From: Methylobacterium sp. CB376 | GTDB lineage: Bacteria > Pseudomonadota > Alphaproteobacteria > Rhizobiales > Beijerinckiaceae | Assembly (NCBI RefSeq): GCF_029714205.1 | Contig: NZ_CP121648.1 | Span: 3,180,001-3,244,000 of the forward strand | Direction of reading: 5' to 3' | Length of the DNA: 64,000 nucleotides | Part shown: positions 36,753 to 44,334 of the stretch, piece by piece | Position numbering within the stretch: position 1 is the first letter of the stretch | Layout: each line of letters begins with the position of its first letter | The notes under the pieces: model-generated | Told to the model about the DNA's origin: nothing | Seen by the model: the letters and a program-made list of their open reading frames with translations, nothing else | The model's database searches: none | Program-made: the position numbers and the translations under genes

Positions 36753-37094
36753 ATGCCAACACTGTTCAAGGAACGCAAGCGGGCGTTCGAACAGCGGTTC
36801 GCGCACGAGGAGGATGTGCGATTTCACGTCCGGTCGCGCCGAAACCGGCTCATGGCTGCCTGGGCCTGCGAGCGCATGGGGCTGACAGGCACGCTGGCGG
36901 AGAAATACATCAGCGGCTTCTGCGACGCGGCCGTTGTCGCATCGGACGAGGACCTGATCGGCCGGTTTCGTGCGGACCTCGCGATGGCCGGTATCGAGGA
37001 GACGCTTCCTGGCCTCCGAACCCGGCTGGAGCGCTGCGCCGCCACGGCGCGGGCCGAGCGGCGCATGGGCGAGACGCTCGAGCGGGCCCGGTAG
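36753..37094 (+). CDS. ATP synthase zeta-subunit-like inhibitor (DUF1476)
   Basis: The product has 113 residues and matches the DUF1476 pattern: MPTLFKERKRAFEQRFAHEE, then RFHVRSRRNRLMAAWACERM and a C-terminal four-helix region (GLTGTLAEKYISGFCDAAVV). In Paracoccus the zeta subunit blocks ATP hydrolysis by F1 in a unidirectional way, so cells do not waste ATP when respiration stops. This copy is divergent at its C-terminus and sits apart from atp genes. Its place in a low-oxygen-type region suggests a second, stress-linked zeta protein. Confidence 0.85.
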   Translation: MPTLFKERKRAFEQRFAHEEDVRFHVRSRRNRLMAAWACERMGLTGTLAEKYISGFCDAAVVASDEDLIGRFRADLAMAGIEETLPGLRTRLERCAATARAERRMGETLERAR

Positions 37095-37215
37095 CGTCGG
37101 CGACGGCCGCCCTCCAACGCATTCTCGCCACCGCCCCTGCCGGGACGGGCTGAATGCCGCCCCGGGCGCCCCTCGCCCCCTCCTGCTGCGGGAGATGCAC
37201 GGCGCATGCCCCGTC

Positions 37216-37446
37216 TCAGGCGCCGACCTTGCTCCTCTTCGTGAACACGACGGCATGGTCGAGCACCGCCGCGTCGCAGCCGTGGCCCTTGCCGAAATGC
37301 AGCAATCGCCGACTGGCGACGTCGTTCGTGCCGAAGATCCGGTCGTAGGCAGCGCGGTCGATCATGACCTGCTCGCCGACCGAGAGATGGGCGAGGAGGC
37401 GGTCGAGCGTCTGCAGCGAGATCCCCGGCGGGCCGTTCGTCGTCAT
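37216..37446 (-). CDS. Small uncharacterised protein
   Basis: The product has 76 residues from the ATG at 37446, with GGAGG upstream; an in-frame start at 37467 is weaker. The sequence has a compact alpha/beta look (SLQTLDRLLAHLSVGEQVMI, DRAAYDRIFGTNDVASRRLL) and a basic C-terminus (FTKRSKVGA). I do not recognise the family. It lies 179 bp upstream of the phosphoribosyltransferase fusion on the same strand's far side, with no coupling visible. Confidence 0.55.
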   Translation of the reverse strand: MTTNGPPGISLQTLDRLLAHLSVGEQVMIDRAAYDRIFGTNDVASRRLLHFGKGHGCDAAVLDHAVVFTKRSKVGA

Positions 37447-37625
37447 AGCGTCCTCCTCAGGTCCCATCGGCGCGCAGAAACCGCTCGAACCAGTCCCGCG
37501 CCGAGCGCGGTCGTCTCCTCGAAAAGGTGCGTGGCGCCCAGGTCCAAGCGAGGTCCCTCGCGCAGGTCATGCGGCTCGGAGCCGCCTCGTCGAGTGCGAG
37601 GCCGGTCTCCCTCGTTGCCGGGCCG

Positions 37626-39632
37626 TCACAATCCTGCCGGGAAGGTCTCGGGCACTTCGCCGTCCTCCCACAGGGGTGTCGTCTCCAGCGGCGTGACCGC
37701 GCGCGTCTCGTCGAAATGCAGCACGACGTCGAACTGGTCCGGAAGGTGAGCCCTGACATAGTGGCTCTGCCGCTCGGTGTCCGGGCGATAGACCACGCCG
37801 ATGGCGCGCTCGCTCCGCGCCGGCCCCAGGGCCCGCGCGGCCGGAGACCCCGGCGCGAGGGGAAGGCAGAAGCGGCCGAGGCCGAGCGCGTGGAACAGCG
37901 CCTCGTAGCTGTCGGGCAGGGCCGGGCGGACGCGCTTGCGCTCGACGGGGGCGCCCCAGTCCGATGCGGCGGTGACGCTGCCCGCGTAGGTGGTGAAGCC
38001 GACCCGCACGACCTCGGCCCCGTGGCGTTCCCGCAGGATCTGGCCGAGGTTGAGTTCGCCGCGCGCGCTCATCTCCGTCGCCCGCGCGTCGCCGAGGTGC
38101 GAGTTGTGGGCCCAGATCGCAATCTTCGGGGCGCTCCGGTCCCGGCCGAGATGGGAGACGAGGGCCGCCACGCATTCGGCCATGTGGCTGTCGCGCAGGT
38201 TCCAGGACGAGACCTCGCGCAGGAATATCGTGCGGTAGTATTCCTCCGCGTTCCGGACCACGCGGGCGTTCTGCCCGGCGCTGAACAGCTCCTCGGGGTC
38301 GGGGCTGCCGGCCCATGCGAGGCTGTCGGCGGCCCGGCGCTGCAGCGCCGCGAGCTGCGCGACCGCTTGGTCCTGGCAGGAGGGCGCGAGCTTCAGGCCG
38401 GTTATCAAGCCGTAGGCCTGGCCGTCCGGGCCGAAGCGGTCGAAGCAGGCGTAGCGGGCGCGGGCCTGGGCGGCGGCGGCTGGATCGACGGTCTCGAGGA
38501 AGCCCAGCACCGCCTTCATTGAGGCGCGCAGGCTGTAGAGATCGATGCCGTAGAGGCCCACCTTCTGCGCACCCGGAGGGAGTGCCAGGTTGTGGGCGCG
38601 CAGCCACTCGACGAAGGCGACCATCTCGGTGTTGCGCCACATCCAGGTCGGGAAGCGCCGGAAGCCGGCGAGGGCCTCGACGGCATCGAGGTCCTCGCTG
38701 TCGGCGCGCACGTAGCGGTTGACCCGCCACGCATCCGGCCAGTCGGCCTCGATCGCGACGGCCGTGAAGCCCTTCTCCCGGATCAGCCGCTTGGTGATCT
38801 CCGCCCGCTCCCGGTAGAATTCGTGCGTGCCGTGCGTGGCTTCTCCCAGGAGGGCGAACGTCGTCGCGCCGACGAGGTCGAGGAGCGCATCGTAGTCGTG
38901 CGCGCCTCCGGTCAGCGGGATGGCGGCCGCGCGCAGGGTCTCCACGAGCGCGGGGTCCGGTTCGGGAGCGCCGGCCACGGGCTGCACCTCGGCGGACCGG
39001 CCGAGAAGCCGCCGCACCTCGTCGTCGCGCGTCTGCGAGAAATCCTCGTAGGCGGCGCCCACGGCCCAGAACGGCTCGGGCATGTCGGCGCAGACGACCG
39101 CGTCGGCCTCCCTCTCCAGCCGCACGACGGTGTCGCGCGACCCGGTCGGCACCGCCACGACGATCCGCGCCGGATGGAGCTGCCGGACGGCCTCGATCGC
39201 CGCCTGCATGGTCGCGCCGGTGGCCAAGCCATCGTCGACGAGGATCACCGTGAGACCGCGCAGCGCCACGACCGGCCGGCCGCCCCGGTAGGCCCGCTCG
39301 CGCCGCCGCAGCTCCTCCGCCTCGCGCGCGCAGGCCGCGTCGATGGCGTAGGGCGGGATTTTCAAGGAGGCGACGACGTCGGCGTTGAGAACGCGGACGC
39401 CGCCACTCGCGATCGCGCCCATCGCGAGTTCCTCGTTGCCGGGAACGCCCAGCTTTCGCACCACGAACACGTCGAAGGGCACGCGGAGCGCCCGGGCGAC
39501 CTCCGCGGCGACCGGAACGCCGCCGCGCGGGAGCGCCAGGACGACGACGTCCGGCCGGCCCTCGTAGGTGGCGAGCCGGCCCGCGAGCACCCGCCCCGCA
39601 TCGGTGCGATCGTGAAAGACACGTGGGCCCAT
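37626..39632 (-). CDS. Phosphoribosyltransferase-erythromycin esterase fusion
   Basis: The product has 668 residues in two domains. Residues 1-210 are a type I phosphoribosyltransferase: LALPRGGVPVAAEVARAL and the PRPP loop VILVDDGLATGATM. Residues 230-668 are an erythromycin-esterase-like domain with LLGEATHGTHEFYRERAEI, the AIEADWPD segment, WAHNSHLGDAR and the C-terminal YDVVLHFDETR-like FDVVLHFDETRA. Both domains appear complete. The natural substrate of this esterase family in environmental bacteria is unknown; macrolide resistance should not be assumed. The gene starts 48 bp after the host-attachment-like gene on the same strand. Confidence 0.9.
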   Translation of the reverse strand: MGPRVFHDRTDAGRVLAGRLATYEGRPDVVVLALPRGGVPVAAEVARALRVPFDVFVVRKLGVPGNEELAMGAIASGGVRVLNADVVASLKIPPYAIDAACAREAEELRRRERAYRGGRPVVALRGLTVILVDDGLATGATMQAAIEAVRQLHPARIVVAVPTGSRDTVVRLEREADAVVCADMPEPFWAVGAAYEDFSQTRDDEVRRLLGRSAEVQPVAGAPEPDPALVETLRAAAIPLTGGAHDYDALLDLVGATTFALLGEATHGTHEFYRERAEITKRLIREKGFTAVAIEADWPDAWRVNRYVRADSEDLDAVEALAGFRRFPTWMWRNTEMVAFVEWLRAHNLALPPGAQKVGLYGIDLYSLRASMKAVLGFLETVDPAAAAQARARYACFDRFGPDGQAYGLITGLKLAPSCQDQAVAQLAALQRRAADSLAWAGSPDPEELFSAGQNARVVRNAEEYYRTIFLREVSSWNLRDSHMAECVAALVSHLGRDRSAPKIAIWAHNSHLGDARATEMSARGELNLGQILRERHGAEVVRVGFTTYAGSVTAASDWGAPVERKRVRPALPDSYEALFHALGLGRFCLPLAPGSPAARALGPARSERAIGVVYRPDTERQSHYVRAHLPDQFDVVLHFDETRAVTPLETTPLWEDGEVPETFPAGL

Positions 39633-39680
39633 GCTCGCCTCCGGCCGCCCGTCCGCCCTGCTCGCCGATCCACCGGCCGC

Positions 39681-40136
39681 TCAGCCGGGCATCCCGCAGA
39701 GAAGGTGCTGGATCTCGGGCACGGTATGCTTCGTGAGGTCCTTGTCGACCTCGGCGAAGACGGCCTGTCGGAGCCGGTCCGGCAGGCCCTGCCGCAGGTC
39801 GGCGAGGGTTCGCGGCGGCGCGACGAGCGCCAGCGCGGTGATCCGGGTTCCCATCCGCTCCAACCCCGAGACGACCGCCTCGACGAAGCGGTGCTCGCCG
39901 AGATCGTGCCAGTCCGTCTGCGCGATCGCGCTGCGGCGTCCGTCCTGCACGACCCTCGGCGGCTTGTCGCAGCCTTGCTCGCGGGTCGGCGGGTTGGGGG
40001 GCGCGCGGAACACCTCCTCGACGTGGAGGTCCGGCGCGAGAGGGTGGCCGAGGTTCCGCAGAACCAGGACTTTGCGCCCGTCTCCGACCACGACGCAGCC
40101 GCCATGGGGGATGCGCAACCGCTCCGATCCAGTCAT
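39681..40136 (-). CDS. Host-attachment family protein (AtsE/BaeRF-like)
   Basis: The product has 151 residues from the ATG at 40136, which has a GGAAGG site. It matches the family annotated as required for attachment to host cells. GGCVVVGDGRKVLVLRNLGH forms the first strand pair, ALALVAPPRTLADLRQGLP is the conserved central motif, and VFAEVDKDLTKHTVPEIQHL is the C-terminal helix. The fold is related to RNase/eRF1-like BaeRF domains, so an RNA or translation-linked role is as likely as attachment. It precedes the phosphoribosyltransferase-esterase fusion in a probable two-gene unit. Confidence 0.8.
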   Translation of the reverse strand: MTGSERLRIPHGGCVVVGDGRKVLVLRNLGHPLAPDLHVEEVFRAPPNPPTREQGCDKPPRVVQDGRRSAIAQTDWHDLGEHRFVEAVVSGLERMGTRITALALVAPPRTLADLRQGLPDRLRQAVFAEVDKDLTKHTVPEIQHLLCGMPG

Positions 40137-40350
40137 GGCATGCCTTCCTGTTGCCTCTGCGGGCCGACAGCGCGGCCTCCCCGGCGACGCGGCGCCGGAC
40201 TGCCCGCCCCGGATCGGCCGCTGCGGCTGTCGGCCCTCGCCAGCCGGAGCGGGCCGAATCCGGGCCTCCTTCGCCGAAGGGGGCACCGATCCGGCGGAGG
40301 ACAGGGTGCAAGCACGAGAGCCTCGGCAGACCCGCGGTGCACCGCCCTGC

Positions 40351-40869
40351 TCAGTAGGCCCATCCCCAGGACCCGATCGGGCGGCAGACGCCGTAATACG
40401 CGTCGAAATAGGCGTAGGGACCGCAGCCGCCGTAGTAGGGAAATCCGCTCAGGGCGTAGCCGGCGGCGAGCCCTAGTCCAGCCAAGCCGTAGCCCCAGCC
40501 GGGATACCAGCGGCGATAGGCGCCGTACCGATAGCCGTATCCGGGGTACCAGCGGCCGTAACGGTAGCCGAATCCGGGACCCCAGCCAACGCGGCCATAG
40601 CCGAAGCGACCGACGCCGCCATAGGGTCCGCGGAAGCCCCCGATCGCGACCCCGCGATAGCCGCCGACCGGGCCGAAACGCCCGGCGCCGACGCCGCCAC
40701 CGCGAAATCCCGCACCGCCGAAGCCGCCGCGGAAACCGCCGCCGTGAAAGCCGCCGCCGTGAAAGCCGCCGCCGTGAAAGCCGCCCCCGAACGAACGGGC
40801 GTCCGCGCCGGTTCCGGACAGGACCAGGGCGGAGGCGATTGCTGCGGAGACGATGACGAGCCGCTTCAT
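40351..40869 (-). CDS. Glycine-rich secreted protein with GGGFH repeats
   Basis: The product has 172 residues. A signal peptide covers residues 1-24 (SGTGADA). The mature part starts with tandem GGGFH units, continues with Gly/Arg/Tyr-rich sequence (GYRYGRWYPGYG) and ends with a hydrophobic segment (LAGLGLAAGYALSG) and two cysteines (GGCGPYAY, YGVCRPI). Low-complexity proteins of this kind are envelope-associated; the His-rich start could bind metal. A perfect FNR-type palindrome lies 112 bases upstream of its start. The repeat DNA creates a spurious long frame on the other strand. Confidence 0.75.
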   Translation of the reverse strand: MKRLVIVSAAIASALVLSGTGADARSFGGGFHGGGFHGGGFHGGGFRGGFGGAGFRGGGVGAGRFGPVGGYRGVAIGGFRGPYGGVGRFGYGRVGWGPGFGYRYGRWYPGYGYRYGAYRRWYPGWGYGLAGLGLAAGYALSGFPYYGGCGPYAYFDAYYGVCRPIGSWGWAY

Positions 40870-40980
40870 GGCACGCTCCCCTGTTGTTCGGCCAGGCGGG
40901 CTGGCACTCCTCTTGCCGCCGGCGCCATCGGGCGACCGATCTCGCCCAGTGGCAGCATATTCCCGTCCGCGCGCCCGCCT

Positions 40981-40994
40981 TTGATCCCGATCAA
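40981..40994. promoter_or_regulatory. Perfect FNR/FixK-type box, 40870-41367 intergenic
   Basis: TTGAT-CCCG-ATCAA matches the consensus at all ten arm positions. It sits between the divergent glycine-rich gene (start 40869) and the ACP-ligase-acyltransferase gene (start about 41368), so it could serve either. The rest of this 498-bp gap holds only shadows of reading frames. Confidence 0.8.
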
Positions 40995-41367
40995 ACGCCT
41001 CGCGGACACGGCTTCGGCGAGAGGATTGGCCAGCCCTGGGCGCTCGCCCGCGGCCGGAGATCGCGGCCGCCACGGCGCGGGGCCGGGGGACGCGCGCCGC
41101 AACCGGGGCAGGGACGCGGATCAGGTCTGTGATCCCGCGCGTTTCGCGTCAGTGCGTCAGCTTTCAGGTCGGCGGGCCCATCGCGTCCGGCTCGCCTCCT
41201 CGGATGCTCCCTCATCGGCGCCGGCATCCGGCTCGGCCGCACCGGCCTGGATCAGCAGCTTGGCGGCCGTCGACACGGGCCTGCCGAGCCGGCGGCGAGG
41301 CGCGGTCCCAGCGAGGCACGACGTCGCGACCGCCCGTTGCGCCAGATCAACGCGGCCTCGCGGGCGG

Positions 41368-44331
41368 ATGGTACCCCTGTTCCGCGGGCCGGAAGCCCCG
41401 GGCCGGCGCGCACGGGCGGCGGGAAGTCGTGCGGGAGGTCGTGCGGGAGTCGTCTTGCCGGAGGTCGCCTTGCCGGAAGTCGCCTTGCAGAACGTAACCC
41501 CTCAGGCGGGTGATCCGGCCGAGCGGCATCGCGAGCCGACCGCGGCGGACGTCCTCGAGGTGATCCGGTCTCTCCTGCTCGAACTGCATCCTGAGCGCCG
41601 CCGCTCCCCGGCCGTGGACCTCGACAGCGACCTCGAGCGGGATCTCGGCCTCGACAGCCTCGGCCGCGCGGAGCTCCTGCTGCGCCTCTCGCGCCGCTTC
41701 CGGATCCTGCTGCCGGAGCGGCTCATCGGCGAGGCCTCCACGCCGGACGACCTGCTCGCGGCCCTCCGGTCCGCCGGTGCGGCGCCCCGTCCGGGGGCCG
41801 TGCCGTCCCGCACCGAGGCCCTCCCCCCGGCATCCGAGCCGCACCGGGCCGAGACTTGGCCCGAGGTGCTCGCCTTCCACGTCCGCCACCATCCGGACCG
41901 GCCCCACCTGCGCCTTCGTGAGGGGCCCGACGCCGAGACCGTCCTCACCTACGCGGACCTCGACCGGCGGGCGCGCCGCGTCGCGGCCGGCTTGCTCGGC
42001 CACGGCCTCGCACCCGGCGACCGGGTCGCCATCATGCTGCCGACCGGACCCGACTTCTTCCCGGCTTTCTTCGGCTGCCTTCTCGCGGGCGGTGTCCCGG
42101 TGCCGCTCTATCCGCCGTTCCGGCGCGCCCAGGTCCAGGACCACCTCGAGCGCCAAGCCGGCATCCTGACGAATGCCGCCCCCGGGATCCTGATCACCGA
42201 TTCGGCGGTCGCACCCTTCGCCCGGCTGCTGCCGGACCGCGTCGAGGGATTGCGGGTGCTGACGACCGCGGCGGACCTCGCCGACGCGGAGCCCCTGGCC
42301 GAGCCCGTGCCGGCGACGGGCGCGAGCCTCGCGCTGATCCAGTACACCTCCGGCAGCACCGGCGATCCGAAGGGCGTGACGCTGACGCACGCCAACCTGC
42401 TCGCCAATGTCCGCGCCATGGGCGAGGCGCTCGGCGCCTCCTCGGCGGACGTCGTGGTGAGCTGGCTGCCGCTCTACCACGACATGGGGCTGATCGGCTG
42501 CTGGCTGGGAAGCCTCTACTTCGGCGCGCCCGCCGTGATCCTGCCGCCCCTGGCCTTCCTGGCCGATCCCGGAAGCTGGCTGTGGGCGATCCACCGGCAC
42601 CGCGGGACGATCTCCGCCGCTCCGAACTTCGCCTACGAGCTCTGCCTCAAGAGCCTGCGCGACGAGGATGTCGCGGGACTCGACCTCGGCTCCCTGCGCG
42701 TCCTCACCAACGGCGCCGAGCCGGTGAGCCCCGACACCCTGGCGCGGTTCGCCCGGCGCTTCGGCGCCTTCGGCCTGCAGACCTCCGCCCTCACCCCGGT
42801 CTACGGCCTCGCCGAATGTGCGGTCGGACTGGCCTTCCCGCCGCTCGGACGGGGGCCGCGCATCGACTGGATCGACCGCGCGGCGCTGTCGCGCGAGGGA
42901 ACCGCGCGCCCCGCCCCGCCCGGCGAGGCGGGGTCGACCGCCTTCGCGGCCTGCGGGCGCCCGTTGCGCGGCCACCAGATCCGCATCGTGGACGAGGCCG
43001 GACGCGAACTGCCCGAGCGGCGGGAGGGCCGCCTCCAGTTCAGGGGGCCGTCCGCCACGGCCGGCTACTTCCGCAAGCCAGAGGCCACGCGCGTCCTGTT
43101 CGCCGGAGACTGGCTGGAGAGCGGCGACCTCGCCTACATGGCGGGCGGCGACGTCTACGTCACGGGGCGCACCAAGGACATCGTCATCCGGGCGGGACGG
43201 AAGATCCATCCGCACGAACTCGAAGAGGCCGCGGGCGCGGTCGAGGGGGTGAGGAAGGGCTGCGTCGCGGCCTTCGCCTGCCCCGACCCGAAGACCGGGA
43301 CGGAGCGGCTGATCCTCGCCGCCGAGACGCGGCTGACGGACGCGCCGGCCCTGGCGGACCTGCGCCGCGCCCTCGCCCGGGCCGCCGGGGCGGTGCTCGA
43401 TCAGCCCCCCGACGAGATCCTGCTGTGCGCGCCCCACTCGGTCCCCAAGACGTCGAGCGGGAAGATCCGGCGCGCGGCGGCGCGGGCGCTCTACGAGGCG
43501 GGCGAACTCGGCCGGGCGCAGCCCGCTCTCCGGGCGCAGCTCGCGGGGCTCGCCGTCGCCGGCATCGCGGCGCGGCTGCGCCGGATCGGCCGCCTCTGGT
43601 CGGACGCGTGCTACGCGGCCCTGTGGTGGGGCGTGCTCGGGGGGCTCGGCGCCGTCCTGTGGCTCCTCGTCCTCGTCCTCCCGAACCGCACGTGGCGCTA
43701 CGCCGCGCTGCGCGCGGGATCGCGCGCCTTCTTCCGCCTCACCGGGACACCCCTCGCCGTCGAGGGCAGGCCGATGGCGCGTGCCGCCATCGTGGTGGCG
43801 AACCACGCGAGCTACCTCGACGCGGCCGTTCTGGCCGCCGTCCTGCCCGGGACACCGGTCTTCCTCGCCAAGCACGAACTGGCGCGCCAGCGCGTCGCCG
43901 GACCCTTCCTGCGGCGGCTGGGAACGGCCTTCGTGCATCGCGGCACCGCCGAAGGCGTCGCGGAGACGCAGCAGGTCCTTGCGCGCGTCCGGGCGGGCGA
44001 GCAGCTGGTCGCCTTCCCGGAGGGTACCTTCACCCGGAACCCGGGCCTCCTCGGCTTCCATCTCGGCGCCTTCCTGGATGCGTGCCGGGCCGACATCCCG
44101 GTCGTGCCGGTCGCGATCACCGGCACCCGGTCGCTGCTGCGCGCCGACCAGTGGTTCCCGCGCCGCGGCGCCGTCGGGGTGCAGTTCGGCGAGCCGATCG
44201 CACCCGACGGCAGCGACTTCCACGCCGCCATCCGCCTGCGCGACCGGGCGCGCGCGGCAATCCTGGCGCGGTGCGGCGAACCGGATCTGGCCGACGAGTC
44301 CGTGATTCCCTCCGCACCGCCCACGGCCTGA
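41368..44331 (+). CDS. ACP-acyl-AMP ligase-PlsC acyltransferase fusion
   Basis: About 987 residues in three parts. An acyl-carrier domain (roughly 55-125) has the phosphopantetheine site DLGLDSLGRAEL. A FAAL-like adenylating domain (about 160-710) has IQYTSGSTGDPKGVTLTH, LPLYHDMGLIG, YGLAEC and GDLAYMAGGDVYVTGRTKD. After two hydrophobic segments (LGGLGAVLWLLVLVL), a PlsC-type acyltransferase (about 790-987) shows NHASYLD (HX4D) and FPEGTF. The layout suggests activation of a free fatty acid, loading on the built-in carrier and transfer to a membrane lipid acceptor. The start is uncertain: ATG at 41368 is used; a TTG at 41455 lies in a 15-bp repeat. An acyl-CoA ligase follows 3 bp later. Confidence 0.85.
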   Translation: MVPLFRGPEAPGRRARAAGSRAGGRAGVVLPEVALPEVALQNVTPQAGDPAERHREPTAADVLEVIRSLLLELHPERRRSPAVDLDSDLERDLGLDSLGRAELLLRLSRRFRILLPERLIGEASTPDDLLAALRSAGAAPRPGAVPSRTEALPPASEPHRAETWPEVLAFHVRHHPDRPHLRLREGPDAETVLTYADLDRRARRVAAGLLGHGLAPGDRVAIMLPTGPDFFPAFFGCLLAGGVPVPLYPPFRRAQVQDHLERQAGILTNAAPGILITDSAVAPFARLLPDRVEGLRVLTTAADLADAEPLAEPVPATGASLALIQYTSGSTGDPKGVTLTHANLLANVRAMGEALGASSADVVVSWLPLYHDMGLIGCWLGSLYFGAPAVILPPLAFLADPGSWLWAIHRHRGTISAAPNFAYELCLKSLRDEDVAGLDLGSLRVLTNGAEPVSPDTLARFARRFGAFGLQTSALTPVYGLAECAVGLAFPPLGRGPRIDWIDRAALSREGTARPAPPGEAGSTAFAACGRPLRGHQIRIVDEAGRELPERREGRLQFRGPSATAGYFRKPEATRVLFAGDWLESGDLAYMAGGDVYVTGRTKDIVIRAGRKIHPHELEEAAGAVEGVRKGCVAAFACPDPKTGTERLILAAETRLTDAPALADLRRALARAAGAVLDQPPDEILLCAPHSVPKTSSGKIRRAAARALYEAGELGRAQPALRAQLAGLAVAGIAARLRRIGRLWSDACYAALWWGVLGGLGAVLWLLVLVLPNRTWRYAALRAGSRAFFRLTGTPLAVEGRPMARAAIVVANHASYLDAAVLAAVLPGTPVFLAKHELARQRVAGPFLRRLGTAFVHRGTAEGVAETQQVLARVRAGEQLVAFPEGTFTRNPGLLGFHLGAFLDACRADIPVVPVAITGTRSLLRADQWFPRRGAVGVQFGEPIAPDGSDFHAAIRLRDRARAAILARCGEPDLADESVIPSAPPTA

Positions 44332-44334
44332 GCC

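Noticed and set aside
37567..40311. A 914-residue minus-strand frame overlapping the phosphoribosyltransferase fusion
   Set aside because: It is Arg/Gly-rich, has no motif and shadows the real gene in another frame.
40744..41367. N-terminal extension of the ACP-ligase frame to 40744
   Set aside because: The first residues (KAAAVKAAAVKAA) are the antisense of the GGGFH repeat of the glycine-rich protein, so the true start is downstream.
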